From contig JXTB01000420.1 of NCBI GenBank assembly GCA_002914805.1, positions 252,416-316,415 on the forward strand: a stretch of DNA of 64,000 bases, written 5' to 3'. This document shows, one piece after another, positions 23,301 to 35,995 of the stretch; position 1 is the stretch's first letter, and each line of letters starts with the position of its first letter. The translations under genes were made by a program, and so were the position numbers. Origin of the DNA: Parasponia andersonii (Eukaryota; Streptophyta; Magnoliopsida; Rosales; Cannabaceae). Below the pieces are notes generated by a model. The model worked only from the letters and a program-made list of their open reading frames with translations, had not been told where the DNA came from and did no database searches.

Positions 23301-26300
23301 CTAATTTGTCCTATTGGATTATCACCTGAACAGGGTAATGTTGCTGGTTGTCCAAGAGAGCCATGGCATGACTTGCACTCTCGAATCGATGGTCCTGCAG
23401 CATATGACGTTCTGACCAATTTTGAGGAGCGTTGGTTAAAGGCTTCAAAACCACATGGGATGTCAAAATTAAAGAGAAAACAATATGATGATGCTTTGCT
23501 CAGGCTAGGAAGGATTCCAGACATCATTGGATTGTCTGATGCTGCTGCTACTAGTGAGCATGACCCTGAAGCTTGGCATGTTCAGGTAATATTGGCATCT
23601 TAATTGACTATTGGAATTGCCTTTATACCTTGGCTCAACTGGTCAAGCAATGAAATCGGTGGGATAGGATAACTCTAAGATATAATTATTCTCATACCAG
23701 AAAAGATAGATAATCTAATTTCTCTACATATTTTAGTTTACAGTGAAAGATAAATTTTTTTTTAAGCTATCTTATAGTTGGATTTCTGATGCAGATATTT
23801 CGTTCAATTGACTCCAACTCGGTTGAAGAATTTCCCAAGGATCCGAAAGAGGCTACAAATAAGGTGGAACAAAATTTAGAGATAAAACCTTCTCATTCAT
23901 ATAATATTTTGGTGATTCTGTTTTTATGTTTGGGATTGTGGTGCTTCTTTACAGAACCTGGTGTGCGGGAAGAATTTGCTCATTGATATGAGTATACATA
24001 CAGCATATGTGAAGGCTATCCGTGCAGCTCAGCATTTCATTTACGTAGAGAACCAGTATTTCATTGGGTCCTCCTACAATTGGACTTCACATAAAGATCT
24101 AGGTGAGAAATACTGTCTTTAAAGACCTAGATAGGTAGGTATATGTGGTTTGTTATAAATTGATGGAATCTGTTTCTTTGGAGATTTTCCTTAATTGATC
24201 CTACAGTGAATAAGAGATCAAGAATGCATGAACTTTGCAGTTTGAATAAAATTATTGCCAATGCATGAGTGTATCTTTAGATCCGATACTTCATGAAAGA
24301 AGGTATCTAAATCATCAATGAATGTTATAAGATCTATTTTTGGTGCCAATTTTAGAGTATAACTCCACGGTAGGAGTTTGGTGTCATAAACTGTCTCCCC
24401 TTCTGGCTGATCCCACCATGTATAGACCCATGTTTGAATATTCAAACTCTATGTACCTTGGCTGTGATCAAGGTGCGTACCCTGGCCCCAGGTGTTTCCT
24501 AAATTCAACAGAAAATAAATTTCAATTATCTCTCTAGTTCCACAATTTTTGGTGTGCCAGATGTGCATCTCATAAAACATGTTGGTTGACTAATTAGCTG
24601 GAGCAAATCTTAGTCCTAAGACATTAATATGATAAAGCTTTTATGGGACGTAAATGTAGTTGGAACAAGACTTTTAAGAAATAAGTGAAACAATTTGACA
24701 GAATACAAGTATATCCCTGCCCTTCGATTAGTTTCCCATGAGCTCATTTGATTTGGTTTTGTTTTACGATTATTTTTGAGTATTTTTTGAAACTCCTACC
24801 ACATCATGACTTAAAAGTGGATATCGCACAGCCCAATGGTTGAAGTTTGTTCTCAAGCTCTTTTGGTCAAATTTGTAGTAAAGGGCTGCTTGCATTTTTC
24901 ATTTTAATGTTGTCTATGCTGAATATGGAATTACGCTCATCCAATTATGGTGCCTTCATGCAGGTGCTAATAATCTGATTCCAATGGAAATTGCCCTTAA
25001 GATTGCAGATAAAATCAGAGCAAATGAGAGATTTGCTGTATATATTGTTATACCAATGTGGCCTGAAGGTGTTCCAACTGGTGCTGCTACACAAAGAATT
25101 CTCTTTTGGCAGGTGGTTTAGTTACTATCTTGTTTTCTGAAACTCGTGTTTACCATATTTTTTGGATCATGCTGGGTGATTTGGTGTGGCTATGTTTGGA
25201 AGCAGCTTTAGGAATGGAAGAATTTAATTTACCATTATTTTAACTGACTTGTTTCTTAGTAAAGATGCCTTGTCTTAGGAACTATGCCATAGACGTAAAT
25301 AGTTCACAAACAGATTCATAACTTTCAAAATGTCATGACGATCTATTTTCTTTTTTCTTATTATACTCTATTACTCAGTTTTGAACATGTGAGACCCAAC
25401 TGACTCAGCACAGAAAAGGATGAGTGCAAGTATATGTTAGAGGAAGAATGAAGCATGTCTTTTTCCCCTTAGATTTTTTTCCCCCGCCTTAAGTGATATA
25501 AAGTGATTTAATCTCTAGGCTGAGTTCTCCGTATCCCATTTAATATTGTAGTGGCATAAACTGTCTATGAGTAAATTCCTCCATCATACATGGGTTACTG
25601 GTCGTGTAGAAATCTCGGCATGCGGATTTTGGAAAACCTTTTATTATCTTCTCATTGCTTAGACAGGATTGAGTCCTGATAGCAACTAGAAACAACGTGT
25701 ACAACTTTATTTGGTAACACTTATATTTTGAACCAGCTAGAATTTGGGGGTTGTGAAATTAATGTGCTTATACTCCCCCGTTTAAACTATTTGTTCAAGG
25801 GAGAAAAGAGAGACTAAGATAAAAATCTGATGATCTAATTAAATACCATAGCCATGATGGTCTTATCGAATCTTATGAAAACACATTGGATTATCCAAAT
25901 CACTTCTACTTATTTCCATTTGCAGCTGTTAGTAGACTTCATTAATGCATTTGTTTATCTAAAATTGTATTGGTTGTTTCAGCACAAGACAATGCAAATG
26001 ATGTATGAGACTATTTACAAGGCTCTCGTCGAAGCTGGGCTGGAAGGTGCTTACTCACCACAAGACTATTTAAACTTCTTCTGTCTTGGCAACCGTGAGG
26101 CCTTACATGGAAATGAAACAACTGCAACTGGAAGTCCTACTGCAGCAAACTCACCTCAGGTGTCTTTGTTTAAACTGACTAATTTTCTTAACCAATTATT
26201 GTGGTGGCAACATCGATATTTGTTGCTTCTTTTTTTCAAAGTGAAAACGAAAGATGAAGATTTGCTCAAGACATTGTGTAAGAAAATATCCGTCATTCAT

Positions 26301-27450
26301 TTCACTTTTTTGAAAAAAGGAAGGATAAATGTTGCGAAGCAGGTCCTTATTCTTGTAGGCAAAAGACCTGCTAGACAATGCCAAAGGTCCTCCGATGTTA
26401 TGCTTTGTGATGATAAAAAACTCTTAAAAAAGGGAGAAAAAGAAATTTTCAAACTTTAAGGAGGTGGTCTGTAAGTAAGCTGTGTCTTCTTAGTTTTCCC
26501 TTGAACAGTTTTGATGAGTAGATTCGAGAAACGCCACCTCTCTACAATTTTTTACAAGTTCCAAGTTTTGTTCATAGTATTAATCGGTATGTGTGCTTAC
26601 TATAAATTTATATCTGAATGTCTTGTCTCCAATTCCAGGCACTGAGCCGAAAGAACCAAAGATTTATGATTTATGTTCACTCGAAAGGCATGATAGTCGA
26701 TGATGAGTATGTAATCTTGGGGTCTGCCAATATCAATCAGCGCTCCATGGAAGGCACAAGAGACACAGAAATCGCAATGGGAGCATACCAACCTCATCAT
26801 ACCTGGGCAAGAAAACTTCGTAATCCTCTTGGACAGGTACTAATCTGATTAGGTAACATGGGGCTTTGAATATCAAAGGTGCTAATCTACAATGCAAACG
26901 TATCAACTTAAAATTTCAAAATTTCTCAGCATTTAAATATTTTAACGTGTGCTATTAATAATATGCTCATGAAATCAGTCATATATCATTTGCTCGATTT
27001 GTTTCCTTGGCATTTGGAAGCACTGTAGAAGATAATTCTTATACAAGATACAATGCATGAAAGAGCTCGATTAGAACATATTTAGATTAATCTCTTACCC
27101 AGTGTAAAAAATTCATAAAAAATAATCTGATATGCTGTTCTGAATGTGCATGGCAGATATATGGTTATAGGATGTCTTTATGGGCAGAGCATATGGGAAC
27201 TATTGAGGACTGCTTCACAAAACCGGAGAGCCTTGATTGTGTGAGAAGAGTAAGATCAATGGGGGAGATGAACTGGAAACAATTTGCTGCAGATGAGGTA
27301 ACAGAGATGAGAGCTCATCTTCTGAAGTACCCAGTTGAAGTTGATCGAAAAGGCAAAGTGAGGCCCCTTCCTGGACATGAAAATTTCCCAGATGCAGGAG
27401 GGAATATAGTTGGGTCATTTATTGCTATTCAGGAAAATCTCACTATATGA
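17479..27450 (+). CDS. PLDBETA: Phospholipase D, beta class
   Basis: Hydrolyses membrane phospholipids to phosphatidic acid; beta-type plant PLDs need PIP2 and micromolar calcium. Ten exons with consistent phase: 17479-19215, 20442-20558, 20894-21088, 23334-23585, 23795-23863, 23955-24102, 24964-25112, 25983-26159, 26639-26836 and 27157-27450. They give 1111 residues, close to Arabidopsis PLDbeta1. Residues 1-285 are rich in Pro, Tyr, Ser and Gln (YPYPYPYP). A C2 domain spans about 288-445. The two catalytic HKD motifs are HQKTVIVD (about 627-634) and HSKGMIVD (about 962-969), with [10 protein letters not shown] near 820. The protein ends [11 protein letters not shown]. Start codon: ATGGATAATTATGG matches the MDNYG start of beta PLDs. 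No stop or frameshift breaks the model. Intron 3 (2.2 kb) holds a TRIM element. The long N-terminus and length favour beta over gamma. The convergent neighbour is the ataxin-10-like gene. Confidence 0.96.
21357..21730 (-). repeat. TRIM long terminal repeat, left copy
   Basis: Direct copy of 22343-22715. In the element's own orientation this is the 3' LTR. Shared blocks include GAATTTAGAAAGAGAATAGG, ACATAGATGACC and TTTCCTAATATATTTATTCT. Scattered substitutions separate the two copies, so the insertion is not very recent. Confidence 0.85.
22343..22715 (-). repeat. TRIM long terminal repeat, right copy
   Basis: Direct copy of 21357-21730 and the 5' LTR in the element's own minus orientation. 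The primer-binding-site-like sequence lies just outside it at about 22329-22340. Ends TTCTATGTCCGCATCA, against TTCTATGTCTGTGTCA in the left copy. Confidence 0.85.
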
Positions 27451-28619
27451 TATACCATTCTTTACCGGCTAACAAAAGGAATGGAGGATTCTCCTTTTTT
27501 CTGTTTCTTTTTTTCCAAGATTGGGGGACTGTTTTGCTGGGAATAATGATATAGATTACAATGCTAAATCGTTCTGTATAGTCTTTTGCTAACTTGTGTA
27601 GTAGAGTTTACAGTTGTTGATTTGTACATTAAAATGTTTCTGTTATGTACATATACAATAATAGACAAAATGGAAATGGAGATTGTTTGCTCTTTATTTA
27701 GAATACCTTTCCATTGAATAGGATTCTCTATTTCTATCAATTTCCTAAGAAAAGATAGGTATGATTGCAGGCTAGATTCGAGGTATGCCCAAGCAAAGGT
27801 ATGCCAGTTGATTGATTTCACACTACTTTAAAGATTGGGTGGGTGCTGTGTGTACCGTACTGTATCGAAAAGCGCAGTATCTATTGGTACTTAATTACAG
27901 AGAGCAATTCGGACTTGATGCCAATGGTGGCGGATATCAAGATCACTAAGCCAGTTCTTTGCCTTGCTCTACGCAAAGCCCCACCCAATCAGGTTGCCAT
28001 GCTGAACAAGCCCGGTATGAAGCTGACTGCAGGTCAATTTTGCAATCGGCCACGGGACTTACAAGTACTATAAATAATAAATATAATCAGGCTTTCTTCT
28101 ATGTTTGTACATGTATAACTCACTTCGGAACAAAAGCTGTGAAGAGTTACTCCATCCAAATCGAGGGAGGAAAATCATTTATGTTATGTTGCTTATTCTA
28201 CACATTTCAGCAAACGAGACCTCTGAACTAGAGAAGAGAAAATACAGTACAGGCCATTTTTCTTAGCCAAAAAAGAATACATCCATTTGAGATATTCAAA
28301 TCATGGCAAAACAGAAAACATTGAAAAGGATATCCAGGTGGATGCACGACAGATAACAAAGAACGTCCATTGCTGTCTCTTTTAGCCGCCTAAACATAAT
28401 CATTTAAAATGTTTTTGTACACCAAATTTCTTTTGAAATCAGAGAACTTGATCAGCTTTCACCATCCAAGGATATCCTATATGAAAAGTTGGTTGTTAAC
28501 CTCAGTAGGAAATAAAATTTCTTGGACAACTAAAACAACCAAACTAAAAAGAATAAGACACCTGAACTGGAAAAACGCTTCAGGATCAAGAACCAGCTTC
28601 TGAGGTAAATTCATTCTAT
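27451..28619. other. Convergent intergenic region, PLD to ataxin-10-like
   Basis: Contains the 3' untranslated regions of two convergent genes. Open frames at 27843-28231 (plus) have no recognised domain and I do not call them genes. No transposon boundary is evident. Poly(A) sites cannot be placed reliably by eye. Confidence 0.5.
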
Positions 28620-30225
28620 TCAAGAGATGTTTACAAGCTTTGCACGGCGAGAACTTGGGTCCACCTCCACTCTGAGACCAAGACCAGAAATTTCAGGCGT
28701 GTCAACAGATCCTTGAAGCTCTAGTTCAGCCACTACCCTTTGGTTTTCTGCATTCCCTTCTAGCAAATTCCTTACAGACCAAATGCCCCATTCCCTCAAG
28801 AATGGATTATCTTCATCGGTAACACATTGCTGTAAAAGCAAAAGAATCCCATTCTTCTGTCTAATCTCATCTTGTACATGCTTTCTTCCATATGCACAAT
28901 TGCCAATCACAGCAACAATGTCTCTTCGGAATCCTTTGTAAAGGCAGGGCTTCAATGTAAAGGAACTTCTTGTTCCCTCTTGGTTCGCTCCCTGTTTCAT
29001 GGTCTTCCTGATCATTGCCGGAAGCTCAAGATCCTGGAGCAATCTTAAAAGCAATCCAACAAGTCCAGATGATATTAGCGTATCGACAGCATCTGCCAGG
29101 CTCTCCTCGGAGTCTCTAGGACCCTTTTGGGCACAGATATCTCTCAGAATTGTTAGTGAGTATCCAAGAACATCTATTGCAGTGGAACCTGTTGGAAGTC
29201 CTGATTTGGTTCTTGACTCAGAATTAATAACCCCAATAGATGACTTGAATATTTCAAGAACAAACAGAGCAAAATCATTTGGAACAGTGATCTCTTCTAT
29301 TCGCTCATTCAGTATCTCAGATATCATTCTCAAAAGAAATGCCTGTTCTGGTGAGAAGAAGATATCTCCATCCTCAAAATCTTGGACTTTTGCAGCACTG
29401 GGACCAACAAGGGATAATTCAGAAAAAAGTGGAGGGGTGTGAAGTTGTTCTAAGAAAATTCTTGAAAGAAGCAACTTCAACCAATCTTCTCCAAATCCAA
29501 CTGGCAAAACACCAAAAAAGAGAAAAACAAATACCAAAAGGACATTATTTGAGTGAAAATGGATAAAATATTTACAAAATGAATGCACGAAAAAAGAGAA
29601 GAGAGGATTGAAACTCACCTGCAGCAGTAGTCCTTACAATTTCTCTTAAAATGGGGAGTCCGCAGCCATTGCAGATCTCTGTTAGCAGTTCAGGATTTCC
29701 ATCACAGCAAGTATAAATAACCATGCACAATGGATCACAGACCTCCCTGCTTTGAATTTTCGCAAGAGCAAGAAACTCCTGTGGGAACAACTCGTGCCAG
29801 ATCAAACGTTGATGCTCCTCCCCAGCCAAGGAAACATTAGCAACAACTTGCAACCCAATGTGGACGAATCCATGATCTCCCGCAGAACAGAGCCTTGCCG
29901 ACCTAAAAACATTCAAAACAGCTCCAAAACCATTTTTCTGAAGAAACAAGTTCTGATTTGAAATCTCTCCAGCACAAAGATTTCTTAGAAGCCTTAAAGA
30001 CAACACAAGAAATTGACGTCCAGAAGGATAAGGTAAGGATTGGATCAGCTGAATGACCATGGGAAGAATATTCTTGGAAGCTAGGTCTGCTCGACCATCT
30101 GCAGTTCTGGAAACTTCTATTAGCAGCTCTAGTGATTTTTCCAAGGTAGACGAGTTCGAAGCACTGCACAACGTCTGGATAACATCTTCTGATACACACA
30201 GTTCCAGCAATGACGCATCTTCCAT
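28620..30225 (-). CDS. Ataxin-10-like ARM-repeat protein
   Basis: Plant homologue of ataxin-10, an armadillo-repeat scaffold protein. In Arabidopsis the related gene is MEE50, linked to embryo development; the biochemical role is unclear. Two exons on the minus strand: 30225-29619, then 29500-28620, joined across a 118-bp intron with GTGAGT and TTGCCAG borders. The joint codon reads Val (AAG-V-GFGEDW). The product is 495 residues, near the usual plant length. Leucine-rich helical repeats run throughout (SLRLLRNLCAGE, LGYSLTILRDICAQKG). The C-terminal ataxin-10 domain includes YKGFRRDIVAVIGNCAYGRK, VQDEIRQKNGI and NPFLREWGIWSVRNLLEGN. Start: the first Met in frame, MEDASLLELCVSEDV. No stops or shifts interrupt the model. 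Tail-to-tail with the PLD gene. Confidence 0.93.
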
Positions 30226-31171
30226 ACTAGTAAGGCAACTGAAAGTGGTTACAAACTTGTTACTTGAATGCTAACTGAATAAACAAAAACTCAATCCGCT
30301 ATCTAATTCTCCCTTCTTAAGTCCCCTATCTGGATAATGGGGTTCTGATTCAAAAGCCAAAATGCATCGCCACAAAGATACAGTTTACTGTTTCCCTTCA
30401 ATCAGAGGGATGCTATGTATGACTGTTTAGCTGTGTCACGGCAAAATTACCAACAATAAGATTATCGAAAGAAAAACATTACAACAACTACTTCGTACAA
30501 TTTTGAAGCAAACCGAACAAATTGTTTAACAGGCAATGAATCTCAATAGAGTAAACCAGTTACCTATTAATGTTAATCAGTATCAATTTCTAGAAGAACG
30601 ATAAACTCTTCAAATAGAAGAGTTGAGGGGTTTTACACAGCAGGGCCACTAGTATAAACCATCAAACAAGTATGAATTTCCTAATTCCTAATAACCCCAT
30701 CAGTAGAGCACCACAACATGCTCTTATTTCTTCACCAATTGTTTCTCGGGAATCAATGAGTTGTAGGGATAAGTAAATATAAAAAAGGGTGTGCTTACAT
30801 TTACTTCAAACGTTCTGCTTTGAAAACTAAAAATTTGTGTGAAATTGAGTGTGAAATCATGCTTTGGAAAACTTTACATTAGTTACCTGTTTTTGAGAAG
30901 AAAATAAAAAATCATGCTTGGTGACCCTAGATTAAAAGTCACAAATCAAATATTTTTTTAAGAGGAACTAATACACAAGCGCACACACATATATATACAT
31001 ACATATATAAATGCATAAATGTATACTCAGTTATTGCAGTTTGCCCACTTCAGTTTTCCATCTCTACACCAATAAGCATATACATGTATCTCAAAAAAAG
31101 ATGTCAAGAGTTTTTAGGAGAAAGAAGAAGAATACCATGTTGATAAAGACGAAAAGAAAACGAACCCAAGA

Positions 31172-31213
<42 letters not shown>

Positions 31214-31300
31214 AACGCGAGCAGGACGACGGCGACCGGCAACGGACGGATAGCGGAAGGGGTGACGGCGCCCTCGGGACTGTTCATCTATGAAGAAGGG
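30226..31300 (-). promoter_or_regulatory. Upstream/leader region of the ataxin-10-like gene
   Basis: No separate gene supported. It probably holds the 5' leader, possibly with a leader intron, and the promoter of the minus-strand gene that starts at 30225. A GC-richer patch at 31210-31280 next to a long GA run could mark the transcription-start area. This is inference from composition only. Confidence 0.35.
31177..31212 (+). repeat. (GA)n microsatellite
   Basis: Uninterrupted GA run of about 36 bp. On the coding strand of the ataxin-10-like gene it is (TC)n, about 950 bp before the start codon. Such runs are common near plant transcription starts. Confidence 0.95.
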
Positions 31301-33440
31301 GTATAATAGTCCAAGGATTAATTAATAATCGCACCGCTATCCAACAAAACAAGGGACTTTTTATGTCCTAATTTATTTGTGATTTCTAATTTATGGTCAC
31401 AAATTAAGTGCCTAACTTTTTTTTGTTGAATGAAATTAAGTTCAAAATTTTGTTAAACAATTTAGAAAATTTAGGCACTTAATTTAGAAAACCTACTAAT
31501 TAAATAAGGCAACATCGTCCTAAAATAATGAAAAAAGTATTGTTTTGGAGTCATTATGATGCTCTCACAGTTTATAATAATAAACTTATTAATAAATTTT
31601 ATTAAAATTAATCCTTATAATCGTGTCGCTTATATAACTTCACCAAAATATCATAATTACGATCCAAAACATTTTTCTTTATGAATAATAGCTACTCCAA
31701 AATTATTCACTTACTTTTTCTATAAATCTTCGTTGCAATTGGAGTTGTAAAAAGTGAATCCTCCATTAAACCTTCCTTTTTTACCATAGATTTGATTTTT
31801 TGAATTCAATTTTTTTACACCAATGTCGAACTTTTATTGGGTGGGATACCACGGCGAATTCAAAATTCCCAAAGTTTCATAAAAAAGAATGTCTAGTTTT
31901 GTAAACGACTTATATTTTATCAGTTAATTGATAACTAGCTTTTAGAAAATATTCAAAATTGATAAAGGCTGAATGAAGCAATAAACAATTAAAAATAGGG
32001 TGCTGCGTCGTTATTTAATTTGTTATAAGAAGGAGACGACAGAGCTCAGTTTCGCACAAAGTCGCCAAACCCTTTTCATGTAGCACAAACAAATGGCTGT
32101 AAATTAGTAATGTTACATATGTAAATTAAAATAAAATATCTAATGCTACTTAATTCTCACCCAATAAAGATAATAGGTTTTTACACTTATTCTTAGTGTA
32201 ATTCAAACTTAGGACTGAGATTCTACATAATTAGTTAACTCATTTCGTCAAATTTTAGAATATATATATATTAAAAATATTTAATTAATAATCTCTATTT
32301 ATTATAAATTAAAGAAAAATATTTACTACCACTCTCACTCTAACTTATTAAGGATAATAAGTTTTCACATTTATTTCGTTATAACTCAAACTTAGGAATG
32401 AAATTTCAAATAAGGGGTGTTCTTACCATTTGAGTCAACCAACTTCTTTAAATTCTAGAATATATAAATATATATTCCAAAGGATATTCAACTTACAAAA
32501 ATCAAAACTTAAGACCATATTCAAAACTACTAATTTGTTATCAAATAACCTTAATTTCGAAATTATAAAACATGATCTAGTTATAAGTAAATAGTTATTT
32601 GGAGTTTATCTACTCATTTTTTCTTATTTGAAATCGATTACGTTTTAGATGGCATAATTAGGCTAATATCTAACTTACATTGCAATTGTGTACGAAATCA
32701 CGAGATAATAATTTATAAACTAATTAAAATAAAATGACCACACAATGAAAGGTCTCGAGTTAGAATCCTCACTCCCCGAAATTTTTTTTTATTTAATTTT
32801 TTATTATGATTTGATTAGTGGAAATAAAATAGATATTTGAGTTAATGCTAATGTAAAATAAGTTAGTAGATGAAAAATGTAAATAAACATGTTAGTTTAT
32901 TATAGTTAATCACATGGAAAATTAAATACCAAGTATTTGATAAGTAAAAAAGTGTCAAATGTTGATTAGTTAGAGGAAATTAAACAAAATGCAAGTGAAA
33001 ATGGTTAGTTGCTGAAAGTTAAATGGCAAATTAAAAAAAAATGTAAAATAGTTAGCAAGTTAGCAAATGCTTCTAGAAGAAATCAATTAACTTAATAATC
33101 TAAGGTGGTGTTGGGTCGGAGTGTATGGGTTCAGGAATACAATTGTTATTCATAAGAAAAGTTTATTTAAGTATTTGGTTTGATCTTAAAGTGAGTAAAT
33201 CTCTTTCAATTGGCAATTATAATTCAGCTCCATAGTTGAAAAGCCTTTCCTAAACTAAATGGGTTGAAAAATCATTTCATTCTAACTCACAATCCAAACG
33301 CCCTAAATTACTCTCACCTAAGTGGGTTACATGAAGTATGAAGTATGTATAATTATTTTGTTTGAATAATTATAAAAAAATATTAATGTTTCACCAAAAA
33401 AAAAATTATTTAAAATAATTATAAAATTTTCAAAACGCTA
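31301..33440. other. AT-rich intergenic DNA with a dispersed duplication
   Basis: No gene supported. A segment of about 135 bp at 32152-32286 is repeated divergently at 32328-32475. Both contain GGATAATA or GATAATAGG-type sequence, then TTTTCACA or TTTTTACACTT, CAAACTTAGGA, and TAGAATATATA. Confidence 0.5.
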
Positions 33441-33446
33441 TAACAT

Positions 33447-33640
33447 GATTTCAAAAAATAATACATCAAACTGTAAATAATCTAAAAAAGTACAAGATTT
33501 CATAAAATAACACATCAAACTGTAAACAATCTAAAGAAGTACAAGATTTCATAAAATAACACATCAAACTGTTATTTTTTGAAATCCCGTATAACACATC
33601 AAATTGTACAGTTTGATGTGTTATTTTCTGAAATCATGTA
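33447..33640. repeat. 49-bp tandem repeat ending in an inverted copy
   Basis: GATTTC-led units start at 33447, 33496 and 33545, an exact 49-bp period, each containing ACATCAAACTGT. An inverted partial copy, CAGTTTGATGTGTTATTTTCTGAAATCATG, ends near 33640. The region can therefore fold into a long hairpin. It may be a degenerate foldback MITE. Confidence 0.8.
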
Positions 33641-35279
33641 TTCTCAAGCACAACCCCAAGAAAAAGAAAACTCAATGAATTATACAATATCTAATGCACT
33701 ATTACATTGTATTATTAACCGGATAGTGCCACTTCACACTCATATACTACATATAAATATATAATTTTTACTATAATTTATAATTAAAAAAAGGAACAGA
33801 AATGATATATCTATCTTTAAATTTTTTATTTTTTTAAAAAGAATTTTCTAATGCAAAAAAAACATAAATAAATAAATAAATCAATTTTTGTTCCAATTTT
33901 CTAAAAATAAGGATATTTTCGTTAATATAATATTAATTTTATTCTATTTTATAATAAACTAAATATAATGAACTTCATTTAGACACTGATTCTAACATGT
34001 TAATTAAATAACTTAATCGATCTTCTTTTTTATTTTATTCGTACTCTCGTTCTATTCATATTGTCATTCCTATTCTTTTTCTACTTTTGTTTAGCAACCA
34101 AACGTTACCTAAATTACATGTGATCATTCTCTTCATCCTTAAATTCATTGTTGCTTCACTTCATTATTCTCAATATTAATATTTCCACAGCTTATGAGAT
34201 TATCCTATTTCTTTTTTTTGTCAATTTTTTATTTCCCAAAAGGTTGAATATGTTATTCTCCTTTACAACTGATTTGTGACCATTCATAAAATGAAAAAAA
34301 AACGGTGGGATATTTAAATTGCGTGTTCAGTAACTACCCACTTAAACTGATGACTTATGTATTCTAGAATGGAATAATACTTGCAAAAATATTTTTTTAA
34401 AAAAAATTCCAATGGACTTTAATCTTAATAAAATCACCGAATTAGTAACTAAAATCTAGTGTAGATCCCCCCCCCCCCCAAAAAAAAAACATTTAATCAG
34501 GTTTTAAACTTAGCAAGTAGGCTTGCCATTGTTTTCGTTTCGTTTTTCCAAATTTTCTTTTTTTTTTTTTAAAAAAAAAAGAACACAGAATAAAAGATTG
34601 GATATTTTATGGCTCTTGTTTAGTCTATTCCGTTGGATATTTCTGCTGTATGTATCACTTAACAGATTTTAGTTTTGTGTTTACTAAATACTCTACATTA
34701 TAAATTAAAAAAATAAAAGAGTTAATTGCAAAAAAAATCTTAAAATTTGGTATTTCTGCAATTTAAATCTTATGTTTAGATTTCTAAAAAAAAAATCAAA
34801 TTTTGAAATTCAAGAATAAATAAAAAAACACATTTTGAAATTCAAGAAATTTGAATTCTCCTATATTTTGCCCGATGCATGATGTATTTTATAAATATTT
34901 TCCCTGCTGTTTGGGAACAAATATAGTATAATTCAAGAGTCTGGATTTACAATTTTTCAGAATAAATTTGTCAAAATATAAATAAATAGTATAAATTTTT
35001 TGAATTTCAGATTGTGAAAAAATATAAATATTTTTAGAAATGAAAACACAATGTTTAAATTATAGAGTGGCCAAATTTTTGGTTTTTTTTTAGTTAACCA
35101 AAAAAAAAAAACTCCATAACGTACAATAATTAACGAAACTTAATTTGTTTTTTGGCTTGGAATTAACGGAACTGAATTTTGTTTTTTTATGTTAATAACG
35201 GAACTGAATTTATTACAGAGGAAACTCAACAGCAAAATAAAAGCATATTTAATAATTCGATCAGCCGTATAGAAGAGGG

Positions 35280-35314
<35 letters not shown>

Positions 35315-35350
35315 CAAAGAAAAAAAAACAAACAAACAAAAAGCCCGAAA
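33641..35350. other. AT-rich intergenic DNA, no gene seen
   Basis: Contains homopolymer runs (C then A near 34468-34490; T then A near 34557-34580) and a (TA)n microsatellite at 35282-35312. No coding region, RNA gene or bounded transposon is recognised. Confidence 0.5.
35282..35312. repeat. (TA)n microsatellite
   Basis: About 15 TA dinucleotides in a row, followed by an A-rich stretch with CAAACAAACAAA. Confidence 0.95.
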
Positions 35351-35353
35351 CAT

Positions 35354-35828
35354 GGTCCCACCCAAACCAACGAGCGCCCAATTGGCGGACTTAAATTAGC
35401 GGAGGATGGGCCCCACCGCACAGCGTTAGCAGTAGCTGCCCAGGCACTTGGAAACGTGTCCACATCCCAAACCTAAAACCCCCAACCCTTCCGTCGGACC
35501 ACACCCTCCCCCACCTCCGTGGGGACCACATCCCCACACACGCTTTTCCCCACCTCGAGAATTGTGCCCAAACCCACGGCCAGGTCCCGCCTGTGGGCCC
35601 CCACCCTCACCCCTCTTGGGGTTGGGGCCCTCGCCCCACCACCACATGAGCATGGTCAACCCCACGCACACCCATTTGGGCCCCACAAATTTTATGTGTT
35701 TTTTTTTCCCCTCTTCCTCGCATGTCCACGGACCCAAAACCAGCGAACCAAACCCCCCTTCTCCTCTCCTTTTTTTTTTTTTTTTAAAACATTTTCGAGT
35801 GTTGACCCACCACCACATATGTGGTCCC
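35354..35828. promoter_or_regulatory. C-rich block with clustered TCP-binding octamers
   Basis: Six exact matches to known TCP consensus sites (class I GTGGGNCC, class II GTGGNCCC, either strand): GGTCCCAC 35354-35361, GGCCCCAC 35409-35416, GGGACCAC 35522-35529, GTGGGCCC 35593-35600, GGCCCCAC 35679-35686 and GTGGTCCC 35821-35828. Two G-boxes (CACGTG) follow at about 35885-35898. The block is on the 3' side of the TCP gene itself. Open frames across it on both strands are Pro/His-rich or Gly-rich products of low-complexity DNA and are not called genes. Confidence 0.5.
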
Positions 35829-35995
35829 CACTTGCCCCTATATTTGACCCCACATCACACGTGCACAAAGTTTAGCCCCTCCCTCACGTGACCACGTGCT
35901 CCTCACCCCCTCGTGCCCCCCATCCCCATTGCCTCCGGATTCTCTCTCCTACTCCTCCTCTCAGGGGGTTCCGCCATTTTTTTGTTGCAGTGCAG

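Noticed and set aside
24340..24537. Possible SINE or small exon in PLD intron 6 (CCTGGCCCCAGGTG region)
   Set aside because: A weak B-box-like match only. The reading frame does not match PLD, and no element boundary could be seen.
25854..26459. 201-residue ORF as a separate gene
   Set aside because: It is PLD exon 8 (25983-26159) extended into the flanking introns. The splice borders and the PLD alignment explain it.
28999..29442. 147-residue plus-strand ORF
   Set aside because: It is antisense to the intact ataxin-10-like exon 2.
35426..35891. Overlapping ORFs of 118-147 residues, Pro/His-rich on plus and Gly/Trp-rich on minus
   Set aside because: They arise from C-rich low-complexity DNA that lacks stop codons on several frames at once. 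No domain, splice context or codon character supports any of them.
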